Below, piece after piece: positions 24,972-33,635 of a stretch of 64,000 nt of DNA (position 1 is its first letter; each line of letters opens with the position of its first letter). A program made the translations under genes and the position numbers. Source of the stretch: Planococcus kocurii. Its GTDB lineage: Bacteria > Bacillota > Bacilli > Bacillales_A > Planococcaceae. A model generated the notes under the pieces. That model ran no database searches, was not told the DNA's origin, and saw only the letters and a list, made by a program, of their open reading frames with translations. The stretch is from NCBI RefSeq assembly GCF_001465835.2, contig NZ_CP013661.2, forward strand, positions 1,163,501 through 1,227,500. Reading direction: 5' to 3'.

Positions 24972-26066
24972 ATGAAAAAAAGCACAAAATGGACGATCTT
25001 AGGTGGCGGCAACGGCGGGCAAACAACAGCTGGGCATTTAGGAATAATGGGATTCGACGTGACACTGTATGACATTTTTGAAGATACGATTCAAGCCATT
25101 AAAAAACAAGGTGGCGTCTTTCTTGAAGATGCATTAACTGGATTCGGCAAAGTTAGCTGTGCCACAACGAATATCGAAGAAGCATTGCAAGATGCCGATA
25201 TCGTACTGATCACAGTACCTGCTACTGCACATACTTTAGTTGCCAAGGCATGTGCAAAGCATTTGAAAGATGGGCAAATTATTGTCTTAAATCCAGCAGC
25301 CACATTCGGATCATTAGCATTTGAAAAAACTCTCCATGACGAAGGCTGTACAGCAAATGTGACACTGGCAGAAACAAACACGTTATTGTATGGTTGCCGC
25401 ATAATCGAAGCCGGTAGAACTCAAGTGTTCGGACTGAAAAACCGAATTTTGATTGCGGCACTTCCCGCTACTGAAACGCCAAGAGTTGTGGCAGCTTTGC
25501 AAACGGCATTTCCGCAGTTTGAAGCCGCCGATAGCATTTTGGTAACAAGCTTTGATAACACCAATCCGATTTTGCACCCAGCGACAACATTGCTGAATGC
25601 CGGCACAATCGAATCCGATCGCGAATGGCATTTTTATATTGATGGCTTTACTCCATCCATTGGACGATTTGTTGAAAGCATGGATGAGGAACGGCTTGCA
25701 ATCGGACGCGCTTTAGGTCTTGAGTTATTATCGTGTCGTCAGCAGCTTGAAGTTGAGTATGATGTTTATGAAAATAGTCTCGCAGAATCGGTACGGAATA
25801 ATAGCGTATATCAGGATATTAAAGGACAAAAAACGCTTGATACACGTTACTTATCAGAAGATATTCCTATGGGCCTTGTGCCTTTCGTCGCTCTTGGCAA
25901 GTTGCTTCAATTACCGACAGCACGAATGGAAGTAATTATCGAGATGGCACAACTTGTCCTTGACCGTGATTTAATGACTCATGCAAGAACGCTTGAAAAT
26001 CTTGGTATTGACGACATGACCGCCGAAGAATTTTTGCAATATGTCCAAACGGGTCAGCGATCTTAA
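24972..26066 (+). CDS. NAD(P)-dependent opine (octopine/nopaline) dehydrogenase family protein
   Basis: An N-terminal Rossmann fold with GGGNGGQTTAGHLG (residues 10-23) and a C-terminal opine dehydrogenase domain from about residue 180 containing SFDNTNPILHPATTLLNAG, where the His is the family's catalytic base. Members make or oxidise N-(carboxyalkyl) amino acids. Next to a carrier and a HutC regulator, I infer use of an opine-like compound taken up from outside; direction and substrate are unknown. 364 residues is normal. AACTGGGAGTAGATAAAG supplies the ribosome site. Confidence 0.82.
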   Translation: MKKSTKWTILGGGNGGQTTAGHLGIMGFDVTLYDIFEDTIQAIKKQGGVFLEDALTGFGKVSCATTNIEEALQDADIVLITVPATAHTLVAKACAKHLKDGQIIVLNPAATFGSLAFEKTLHDEGCTANVTLAETNTLLYGCRIIEAGRTQVFGLKNRILIAALPATETPRVVAALQTAFPQFEAADSILVTSFDNTNPILHPATTLLNAGTIESDREWHFYIDGFTPSIGRFVESMDEERLAIGRALGLELLSCRQQLEVEYDVYENSLAESVRNNSVYQDIKGQKTLDTRYLSEDIPMGLVPFVALGKLLQLPTARMEVIIEMAQLVLDRDLMTHARTLENLGIDDMTAEEFLQYVQTGQRS

Positions 26067-26223
26067 AAACTGGATTTATACCTGGCAGCCGCATCCGAGT
26101 GGTTGAGTCTTAAAACAGACTGACCATTTCGAATTCCCTATTTCCTTACATCCGCTCAAGCATATTTTTTTCGTCTACACAGGCACTCCTGTACAATGAA
26201 GATAATAGAGAGAGGAGATTGAT

Positions 26224-26577
26224 TTGGTAATGACGACTTACGAAGAAAACATAGCAGGTTTTGAAAAAATTGATTCCGCGAAAGCACAAGAATTGGTAAA
26301 AGGGGAAACCGAAGCCGTCATCTACGTTGGCAAGGCTGTATGTCCTTTCTGCCAAACTTTCGTTAAAAAACTAAAAGATGTTTCGGAGCAAACGAATACG
26401 CATATCTACTACGTGAACAGCGTAGAAGCAGCTGATATGGATGGCATTTCAGCATTCCGTAACCAATACAACATTCCAACAGTTCCTGGTTTCATCTATA
26501 CAAAAGGTGACACGACAAACGTAAAATGTGATTCATCTATGAACAAAGCAGAAATCAAAGCTTATATGAATAAATAA
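26224..26577 (+). CDS. Thioredoxin-like protein with CPFC motif (PedC/BrcD-like family)
   Basis: Small thioredoxin-fold protein with the redox motif AVCPFCQTFVKKL (Cys about 40 and 43) and the cis-proline segment NIPTVPGFI. Related proteins are annotated as bacteriocin transport accessory proteins, but no bacteriocin or ABC exporter gene is near, so a general disulfide role is as likely. No signal peptide is present. A TTG start six bases after AGGAG is best placed; an ATG two codons later is the alternative. It is followed by a strong terminator. Confidence 0.75.
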   Translation: MVMTTYEENIAGFEKIDSAKAQELVKGETEAVIYVGKAVCPFCQTFVKKLKDVSEQTNTHIYYVNSVEAADMDGISAFRNQYNIPTVPGFIYTKGDTTNVKCDSSMNKAEIKAYMNK

Positions 26578-26596
26578 GCTACTTCCAACAAAAAAG

Positions 26597-26635
26597 AAAA
26601 GACCGCTGATCCTAGTAGGAATCAGCGGTCTTTTT
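26597..26635. terminator. Terminator between the thioredoxin-like gene and degV
   Basis: AAAGACCGCTGAT pairs with ATCAGCGGTCTTT over a short loop, with T-run; convergent genes share it. Confidence 0.9.
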
Positions 26636-26646
26636 GTCTTTTAAAC

Positions 26647-27492
26647 TTAATAAGTAACCCAACTCAATCCGGTCGTCCCTTCGCCCGCATGAACACCTAC
26701 ACAAACACTGAGTGCCATCACGTGTACGTTCAGATCAGGAAACTCTTGCACGAGCTCGTCTTTCCAGGTTGTTGCGTCTTCCTCGTTATTACAGTGAATC
26801 ACAGCAATTTCTGGCACCGTGGCTATGGCCATATCTGCACGCAATAAAGACAGGACATGATCTTTCGCCCGCTTATTTGACCGTACTTTTTCGGTCATAA
26901 CGGGTTTGCCATCTATGAAACTGATAACAACTTTAATGTTCAGTAAATTACTAATGAAGGTTTGTGTTCCAGAAACACGCCCACTTTTATGTAATTGGTT
27001 TAAGCTCGAAGGAATAAAAGACAGCTTCGATTTATCTGTCATTCTCGTAATAGTTGCCACTACTTCTTCTACGTCTTTGCCTTCTGCGAACAGTTTACTA
27101 CCCATTTCAATCATTTTAATCATTGGAAAAGAACCAATTTTCGAGTCAATCGGATATACTTTAAAGTCGGTCATTTTTGAAGCGGCCTGTGCGCAGTCAA
27201 TTGTCCCCGAAAGTCCACTTGATAGATGTACAGCAACTGCAAAATCATAGCCTTCTAATTCTAGTTTTTCGTATAAAGCAAGCATTTCTCCAATTGCTGG
27301 TTGTGAAGTTTTAGGTGAAAATTTTGATAAGCGTAATCTATCGTAAAACTCCTCTTGTGTGAGATCGACGGATTCTCTAAATGACCCATCAGAAAAAACA
27401 ACACTTAAAGGCAGTACGTATACATCATGTTTTTGGATAAAAGCGTCGTCTAATTGTGCAGCTGTATCCGTAATCCAAGCTATTTTTTTCAT
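26647..27492 (-). CDS. DegV family fatty-acid-binding protein
   Basis: Two-domain DegV fold, known to bind a fatty acid and, as FakB in Gram-positives, to present it to the FakA kinase for phosphorylation. Family marks: KIAWITDTAAQL at the start, LPLSVVFSDGSFRES, TSQPAIGE, VHLSSGLSGTIDCAQ, and SLNQLHKSGRVSG. The last part, VGVHAGEGTTGLSWV, is also typical (the usual HxGpG becomes HAGEG). Start at the ATG after GAGGGGAAG; eight upstream residues dropped. 281 residues is standard. No fakA nearby. Confidence 0.85.
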   Translation of the reverse strand: MKKIAWITDTAAQLDDAFIQKHDVYVLPLSVVFSDGSFRESVDLTQEEFYDRLRLSKFSPKTSQPAIGEMLALYEKLELEGYDFAVAVHLSSGLSGTIDCAQAASKMTDFKVYPIDSKIGSFPMIKMIEMGSKLFAEGKDVEEVVATITRMTDKSKLSFIPSSLNQLHKSGRVSGTQTFISNLLNIKVVISFIDGKPVMTEKVRSNKRAKDHVLSLLRADMAIATVPEIAVIHCNNEEDATTWKDELVQEFPDLNVHVMALSVCVGVHAGEGTTGLSWVTY

Positions 27493-27657
27493 TAAAAACT
27501 TCCCCTCTACATACAAGTTTCATATTGGAACTAGCTATCTACTAACGATAACTTACCTGACTGACAACGAGCGCACTAGTGACAGTTGTCATATATAGGA
27601 GAAGTTTTAAAAGCGCTGTCATATTTTGAACATATCTACCCTTTTGCTTTTTCTTGA

Positions 27658-27699
27658 CAAAAAAACAGCCAGCAACGGATGATCCGTTGCTGGCTGTTT
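27658..27699 (-). terminator. Terminator downstream of BCCT gene 1
   Basis: AAACAGCCAGCAACGGAT pairs perfectly with its complement over a one-base centre, with T-run on the minus strand. Confidence 0.88.
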
Positions 27700-27757
27700 G
27701 AGTAGTTATTTCTAGTGTGTTTTTCAACATACATCCGTTAACAAGATGAGCATGAAC

Positions 27758-29347
27758 TTAGTCTTTTAGTGAATTATCTTTTGTTTTCTTACTGACTACT
27801 GCTCTATTTTTCAATTTAGCAGTTCTGCCAAATTGATCTTCATACATAACTTTTGCTGCTTTTGGAGCAGACCAAAAAGTTGTCACTAAAAGCAGGGAAA
27901 CCGGAATTGCTGTAACGACAATAAACGATTGAATCGCTTCAATTCCCCCTTCACTAATCATCAACAGCACAATTGCTACTGCCCCCATAATAACTGCCCA
28001 GAAAATACGCATCGATTTTGGCGGATGACCGTCTCCTGTTATCGCAACTGAAATGGTATAGGCCATCGAGTCCGCAGTCGTGACAACGAACAAAATGGTA
28101 ACCAACAAGAACAACGGTGCAATGAATGAATCGAGTGGCAATTGTTGTGTAATGGCCATCATCGCAGCTGGCATACCCGAAGTGTTCAAAGCATCCGAAA
28201 TAATGCCTGGTTCGGCTAGCTCATAAAACATCCCCGTACCTCCAACAACCGTAAACCAAAATGCCGTGACGATTGGTGCTGTGATAGACACTGCTAAAAT
28301 CAATTCACGAATCGTACGTCCGCGCGTAATCGTTGAAATAAAGATCGCCATCATTGGACCATAACCAAGGAACCAACCCCAGAAAAAGATGGTCCAAGAA
28401 CCTAACCACACTGAGTCTCCACGGAACGTACTCATGGCAAGAAATTCTTGAAGATGAACGCCTGTCGCCGCCAGGAATGTATTGAGGATAAAACCACCTG
28501 GTCCTAGTATCAAAATCGCAGCCATTAAGATCAGTGTAATAATAATATTTAAATTACTAAGAAATTGGATCCCTTTACGTAAACCTGAAATAGCCGAAAT
28601 TGTAGCGATTATCACTACACCAATAATAATAATTACCTGCGTTAACAAGTTATTCGGAATTCCAAACAATACTTCCATTCCGTAAGCCGCTTGCAAGCCG
28701 AGAAACCCAATCGGTCCAATTGTCCCTGCTGCTACAGCAATGACTGCAGACGCATCAATAATCGTCCCAAGTGCACTATTTTTCATGATTTTTTCACCGA
28801 GTAAAGGATACAGCAAAGTACGCGGCTTTAACGGCATGCCTTTTTGGTAATGTGCATACATCAACACAATCGTTCCAAGTGTTCCGAGAATGGACCATGC
28901 CAGAAAGCCCCAGTGCAAGTAAGATTGTGCAAATGCAGGAATAACAGCACTCTCTGTAGCAGCTACTACACTTGCCCCAGCAAAATTAGGGGAAGGATCA
29001 AGAAAGTGGTACATCGGTTCAGCAGCGGCCCAAAATACCCCACCACCTGCTAGTAACGTCGTCATAATCATGGCAATCCATTTAAAATAAGCAACTTCCG
29101 GCTTTTCAAGACCCCCTAAACGAATGTTGCCGTATTTTGAGAACCCAAGGAAAAGTGCAATAAAAAACGTTCCTAAAAACAGCACTTGCCAAAATCCTCC
29201 GAAATATTTAACAGCAAATGCAAAAGATTGATTGACCATATTCGATACAAAATCTACATTGATAAATGACGCAAGTACAAAAGCAACGAGTAATCCCCCA
29301 CTAATTAGCAGTACAGGCCAGTCTGTTCTCGATCTATATTTATTCAA
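27758..29347 (-). CDS. BCCT-family transporter (copy 1)
   Basis: Betaine/carnitine/choline-type sodium- or proton-coupled carrier with 12 membrane segments, 529 residues. The TM4 segment YLHWGFLAW and the TM8 segment FFWGWFLGYGPMMAIF with RGRTIREL are the BCCT hallmarks. Compared with BetP's WAWWISW, two aromatic-box tryptophans are replaced by Phe and Tyr, so the ligand may not be glycine betaine. It is roughly 90% identical by eye to the gene at 30684. Starts with TTG after AGGAGG. No other gene is in its transcription unit. Confidence 0.9.
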   Translation of the reverse strand: MNKYRSRTDWPVLLISGGLLVAFVLASFINVDFVSNMVNQSFAFAVKYFGGFWQVLFLGTFFIALFLGFSKYGNIRLGGLEKPEVAYFKWIAMIMTTLLAGGGVFWAAAEPMYHFLDPSPNFAGASVVAATESAVIPAFAQSYLHWGFLAWSILGTLGTIVLMYAHYQKGMPLKPRTLLYPLLGEKIMKNSALGTIIDASAVIAVAAGTIGPIGFLGLQAAYGMEVLFGIPNNLLTQVIIIIGVVIIATISAISGLRKGIQFLSNLNIIITLILMAAILILGPGGFILNTFLAATGVHLQEFLAMSTFRGDSVWLGSWTIFFWGWFLGYGPMMAIFISTITRGRTIRELILAVSITAPIVTAFWFTVVGGTGMFYELAEPGIISDALNTSGMPAAMMAITQQLPLDSFIAPLFLLVTILFVVTTADSMAYTISVAITGDGHPPKSMRIFWAVIMGAVAIVLLMISEGGIEAIQSFIVVTAIPVSLLLVTTFWSAPKAAKVMYEDQFGRTAKLKNRAVVSKKTKDNSLKD

Positions 29348-29897
29348 AATAAAACCTCCTTTATCCGCATAAAATCTACATACATATTTCTAGCTGTTGT
29401 TTGGTTATGATATCCATTTTAATAGTTGCCGCAATCGACAGCATCTGCTGTACACAAGTGTCTAAGCAACCATCCATTTTTGTTTTCATCTACTTTTGTT
29501 GATCCTGTGTACTAGACAATTGACCTGGCAAATATGATAAGCTGTACCTCCATAAACAGTAATCGTTTCAATTGTTTCCACTCTTACTTTGCATAGAAAG
29601 AAAGAACTTTTCACTTGAAAGGTTTTTTGCAATAAGTATACAATTGTATATGATATACACACAATTTACCAACTCTTTCATCACTTACAATATGAATTGA
29701 AGAGATAGATTCAGTTAACATCCTTTTTACGGAAGTTCTATCATACAAACGCCCAAAACCAAGTAGTTATCTCTGAACATTAGCTTGTTTCTCTTTTGTT
29801 TATCCTTTAAATTCTACTTAAAACCATTTCCGCTCCTTTTATTAGTAAATACATTCAAAAAGTCTTTAACACGCTTTTATGCTAGGGATTTTTATCC
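29348..29897. other. Long AT-rich upstream region of BCCT gene 1 with a perfect palindrome
   Basis: 550 bases without a supported gene. At 29637-29650 lies TATACAATTGTATA, a perfect 14-base palindrome resembling GntR-type operators. Around 29549-29562 a weak cre-like sequence is present. No clear hexamer promoter was fixed. Confidence 0.4.
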
Positions 29898-30404
29898 TCA
29901 TAAATAAAGTGCCATGGATAAGTTATCGTAATAACGTTCGCCGTCATAGACGTCTCGATAAAAAGTACCTTCTTGCTCAAACCCTACTTTCTTATAAAGT
30001 GCGATGCCACGCTCATTATCTGCACGCGTGACGAGTGAAATTTTTTCGGTTTGTCCATTTGTCTTAGCCCAATCGATTAAAGTATTCATCAATACGCGGC
30101 CTAGTCCATTTCCTGTATATGACTGACTAATCACAAGGCCCAGTGTTCCCACATGGCGATACCTAGGCTTAGAACTAGAATCAATTGTGCCGATCCCCAA
30201 AATCTCTTCTCCTTCTATTACAAGAAACATACAAGTACCTTTGAATTTTTTCATTTGTACAATGACTTGTGTCAGGCTCTCCGCAGACAGGGAATATTCA
30301 TCATGACCAAATGACAAATAGTCTGTCTCTCCACCAACTCTATTATAAAACTCAATAATTTTCGTACCGTCTTCTGGCTGTGCACTCCGTATGGCATAGG
30401 TCAC
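29898..30404 (-). CDS. GNAT-family N-acetyltransferase
   Basis: Acetyl-CoA-dependent acetyltransferase, about 168 residues. The acetyl-CoA-binding motif lies in LVISQSYTGNGLGRVLMNTLIDWAK, with the later segment NERGIALYKKVGFEQEGTFYRDVYDG typical of amine/amino-group acetyltransferases. Acceptor unknown. A GTG start five bases after GAAGGAAG is better supported than the ATG 18 codons upstream. It sits between the two BCCT genes and might acetylate the imported compound, which is speculative. Confidence 0.8.
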   Translation of the reverse strand: MTYAIRSAQPEDGTKIIEFYNRVGGETDYLSFGHDEYSLSAESLTQVIVQMKKFKGTCMFLVIEGEEILGIGTIDSSSKPRYRHVGTLGLVISQSYTGNGLGRVLMNTLIDWAKTNGQTEKISLVTRADNERGIALYKKVGFEQEGTFYRDVYDGERYYDNLSMALYL

Positions 30405-30589
30405 TATAACTTCCTTCTTTCTATTCGTTAAATGCTCTATCAAAGATGGTGATTGCAAAGTTTGGCAAACGTTTCACCAACCTTCCAAAAAAGATTCTCG
30501 TGTTACACTCGCTTTTAAATCAACACTCTTACTATACCTCAATAACGAGTAGCCGAACTTCAACATAAGCAGTAGTGAATACAACATTC

Positions 30590-30627
30590 AAAAGGCCGTC
30601 AATCCATTACTGGATTAGCGGCCTTTT
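30590..30627. terminator. Terminator at the end of the catabolic operon
   Basis: AAAAGGCCG-AATCC pairs with GGATT-CGGCCTTTT; on the minus strand it ends the transcript of BCCT gene 2. Confidence 0.85.
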
Positions 30628-30683
30628 GATGCAATGCATATTGCTAACTAACATATGCGAATCCATTGAAATTTCTAGCTTTC

Positions 30684-32273
30684 TTAGTCTTCTAATGAAC
30701 TTGCAATCAGTTCATCAGCTATTGTCACTGGTTTCTTCTCTTTAACTGCTTTTCCAAACTGATCTTCATACATGATTTTCGCTGCTTTTGGAGCAGCCCA
30801 AAAAGTCGGTAGTAACAACAAGGAAACCGGAATTGCTGTAACAACAATAAACGATTGAATCGCTTGGATCCCGCCTTCACTAATCATTAACAGCACAACC
30901 GCTACTGCCCCCATAATAATTGCCCAGAACACACGCATCGATTTTGGCGGATGACCGTCTCCTGTTATCGCAACTGAAATGGTATAAGCCATCGAGTCCG
31001 CAGTCGTGACAACGAACAAAATGGTAACTAGCAGGAATAGCGGTGCTATGAATGAACTCAGTGGCAATTGTTGCGTAATCGCTACCATGGCAGCTGGTGT
31101 ACCTGATGCATTCAATGCCTCCGAAATAACGCCTGGCTGAGCTAGTTCATAAAACATCCCCGTACCTCCGACAACCGTAAACCAAAATGCCGTAACGACT
31201 GGTGCGATAATGGACACCGCCAAAATCAATTCACGAATCGTACGTCCCCGGGTAATCGTTGAAATAAAGATCGCCATCATTGGACCATAGCCAAGGAACC
31301 AGCCCCAGAAAAAAATGGTCCAAGATCCTAACCACACCGAATCTCCGCGGAACGTACTCATGGCAAGGAATTCTTGCAAGTGAACGCCTGATGCCGCGAG
31401 AAATGTATCGAAAATAAATCCACCTGGACCCAGTAGTAAAATCGCAATCATTAGGATTAGCGTAATGATGACATTTAAATTACTAAGAAATTGGATTCCT
31501 TTACGCAAACCTGTAACAGCTGATATCGTAGCGATAACAACTACAGCGATGATAATGATTACTTGTGTCAACAAAGTGTTAGGTACCCCGAACAACGCTT
31601 CCATTCCGTAAGCCGCTTGCAAGCCGAGAAACCCAATCGGTCCAATCGTTCCTGCTGCTACAGCAATGACTGCAGACGCATCAATAATCGTCCCAAGTGC
31701 ATTGTTTTTCATGATTTTTTCACCGAGTAAAGGATACAGCAAAGTACGCGGCTTTAACGGCATGCCTTTTTGGTAATGTGCATACATCAACACAATCGTT
31801 CCAAGCGTTCCGAGAATCGACCATGCCAGAAAACCCCAGTGCAAGTAAGATTGTGCAAATGCAGGAATAACAGCGCTCTCTGTACCGCCCACTACACTTG
31901 CCCCAGCAAAATTAGGGGAAGGATCAAGAAAGTGATACATCGGTTCAGCAGCGGCCCAAAATACCCCGCCACCTGCTAGTAACGTCGTCATAATCATGGC
32001 AATCCATTTAAAATAAGCAACTTCCGGCTTTTTGAGACCTCCTAAACGAATGTTGCCGTATTTTGAGAAGCCGAGGAAAAGTGCAATAAAAAACGTTCCT
32101 AACAGCAATATTTGCCAAAATGATCCGAAGTATTTTACGGCAAATGCGAAAGATTGGTTGACCATATTTGATACAAAATCTACATTGATAAATGCCGCAA
32201 GTACAAAAGCAACGAGTAACCCCCCACTAATTAGCAGTACAGGCCAGTCTGTTCTAGATCCATATTTGTTCAA
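30684..32273 (-). CDS. BCCT-family transporter (copy 2, in the dipeptidase/DUF3726 operon)
   Basis: Second 529-residue BCCT carrier, nearly identical in DNA and protein to the gene at 27758; most differences fall in the termini and TM9-10. It shows the same altered aromatic box (FFWGWFLGYGP). It is the last gene of an operon with ridA, iclR, aldehyde dehydrogenase, DUF3726, dipeptidase and a 572-residue protein, so it is probably the importer of that pathway's substrate. TTG start seven bases after AGGAGG. A 13-of-14 cre match lies just upstream. Confidence 0.9.
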   Translation of the reverse strand: MNKYGSRTDWPVLLISGGLLVAFVLAAFINVDFVSNMVNQSFAFAVKYFGSFWQILLLGTFFIALFLGFSKYGNIRLGGLKKPEVAYFKWIAMIMTTLLAGGGVFWAAAEPMYHFLDPSPNFAGASVVGGTESAVIPAFAQSYLHWGFLAWSILGTLGTIVLMYAHYQKGMPLKPRTLLYPLLGEKIMKNNALGTIIDASAVIAVAAGTIGPIGFLGLQAAYGMEALFGVPNTLLTQVIIIIAVVVIATISAVTGLRKGIQFLSNLNVIITLILMIAILLLGPGGFIFDTFLAASGVHLQEFLAMSTFRGDSVWLGSWTIFFWGWFLGYGPMMAIFISTITRGRTIRELILAVSIIAPVVTAFWFTVVGGTGMFYELAQPGVISEALNASGTPAAMVAITQQLPLSSFIAPLFLLVTILFVVTTADSMAYTISVAITGDGHPPKSMRVFWAIIMGAVAVVLLMISEGGIQAIQSFIVVTAIPVSLLLLPTFWAAPKAAKIMYEDQFGKAVKEKKPVTIADELIASSLED

Positions 32274-32300
32274 AATAAAACCTCCTCTATCCGCATATGT

Positions 32301-32314
32301 TGTAACCGCTTACT
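32301..32314. promoter_or_regulatory. Putative cre (CcpA) site before BCCT gene 2
   Basis: TGTAACCGCTTACT matches 13 of 14 positions of TGWAANCGNTNWCA. It lies in the 63-base gap between ridA and the BCCT gene, suggesting carbon-catabolite control of uptake. Confidence 0.55.
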
Positions 32315-32336
32315 TTTTAAAAAAAGTGGAGAAACT

Positions 32337-32780
32337 TTACTCCACTTCAACGATAATATCAATTTCAACAGCTGCTCCGCGCGGCAACATCATGCCAACT
32401 GCAGTTCGCGCATGCGTGCCAACTTCTTCACCAAACACTTCAACCAATAAGTCTGATGCGCCGTTCATAACTTTTGCCTGACCCGTAAAATCGAAAGCCG
32501 TGTTGATCATGCCGAGTAATTTGACGAATTTCTTCACTTTTGATAATTCTCCAACTTCTTCTTTAATCGTCGTTAACGCAAATAAAATCGCTTGTCTTGA
32601 AGCTTCATAGCCTTCTTCAATTGTTAAGGTATCGCCTACTTTGCCAATTACATCATAAGAAAGTGAACCGGATAAAAACAGTAAATTTCCTGTTCGAACA
32701 CAAGAAATGTAATTCCCACCTTTTGCACGTTTTTCAGGTAACGCTAATCCTAGTTCTTTTAATTTCTCTTCTGGTTTCAT
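32337..32780 (-). CDS. RidA/YjgF/YER057c-family protein
   Basis: Small enamine/imine deaminase-fold protein, 147 residues. The N-terminal LGLALPEKRAKGGNYISCVRTGNLLFLSG and C-terminal THARTAVGMMLPRGAAVEIDIIVEV, with the conserved Arg, mark the family. RidA members hydrolyse reactive imines formed from amino acids, or act on pathway-specific enamines; here it is likely part of the surrounding catabolic route. The ATG after AAGGTGA is chosen over one 12 codons upstream that overlaps iclR. Confidence 0.87.
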   Translation of the reverse strand: MKPEEKLKELGLALPEKRAKGGNYISCVRTGNLLFLSGSLSYDVIGKVGDTLTIEEGYEASRQAILFALTTIKEEVGELSKVKKFVKLLGMINTAFDFTGQAKVMNGASDLLVEVFGEEVGTHARTAVGMMLPRGAAVEIDIIVEVE

Positions 32781-32799
32781 CTGGATCACCTTGCCCTTT

Positions 32800-33540
32800 T
32801 TAAAGTGAGTATGCAATTTCTTTTGTTGCAGCTAATAAATTCGAGATATGTGGCTCCATCGTTTTACGGTTCCATCTAAAAAGTGGGCCGGATATAGAGA
32901 TTGCACCAATGACGCGGTGTTGCGGATCAAATACCGGTGCCGATATCGCTGCTACATTGGTCGTAATTTCCTCTTCATTTGTTGCATATCCTTGATTTCT
33001 TGTTTCTTCAAGCAATTGCTCGATTCGACTTCTTTCTTCTGGTGGGCGTGTTGACAGCACACGCTCTTGTAATTCAGTTGACTGAAATGCAAGAATCGCC
33101 CGTCCGCTTGCACCGACATGAATCGGTAACCGTTTGCCCATTCCAACTGAACGTCTGATTTCTTGCTGACTTTCATACTCTAATACACAGATGCGCATTT
33201 GACCTGTTGGCATATAAAATCCAACTGTTTCTTCTGTTTCGTTGCGTAGCGACAACAGCCACGGTTCAACCACAGGGGCAATTGGCACTTCCGTTAAGAT
33301 TTTATTGGCGTAATCTAAAAATACAGTTCCTAAAGAATATAATTTAGAGCGAGGATCTTGAAAAACCATGCCCTCAATTTTTAATGTTGTTAACAAGCGA
33401 TGAACAATTGTCGTTGATAGCCCTAAGTCTTTACTAATTTCCCCGACACCTTTTGAACCTGATCCTTCATTCAAATAATTAATAATTGATATGGCACGTA
33501 CTACTGTTGCTGATACTTCCGGCGTTTTTTTCACATTCAT
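32800..33540 (-). CDS. IclR-family transcriptional regulator
   Basis: An N-terminal winged helix at about residues 8-70 (RAISIINYLNEG, KDLGLSTTIVHRLLTTL) and a C-terminal GAF-like effector domain at about 80-246 (LPIHVGASGRAILAF, NVAAISAPVFDPQHRVIGAISISGP). It is embedded in the operon it probably controls, between the aldehyde dehydrogenase and ridA, and the palindrome at 38761-38786 is its best candidate operator. 246 residues is standard. Confidence 0.88.
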   Translation of the reverse strand: MNVKKTPEVSATVVRAISIINYLNEGSGSKGVGEISKDLGLSTTIVHRLLTTLKIEGMVFQDPRSKLYSLGTVFLDYANKILTEVPIAPVVEPWLLSLRNETEETVGFYMPTGQMRICVLEYESQQEIRRSVGMGKRLPIHVGASGRAILAFQSTELQERVLSTRPPEERSRIEQLLEETRNQGYATNEEEITTNVAAISAPVFDPQHRVIGAISISGPLFRWNRKTMEPHISNLLAATKEIAYSL

Positions 33541-33635
33541 ATACTCCTTTGCACTCTATTATGACTCATTATGTTACATGCAAATTAGTAAAATAGAAAG
33601 GGAAGGCTGCATCCTTCCCTGCTGCTACTCTTTAC

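Noticed and set aside
26224..26577. Bacteriocin accessory gene implying a bacteriocin locus
   Set aside because: No precursor peptide, immunity gene or exporter is nearby; general thioredoxin-like role is equally likely.
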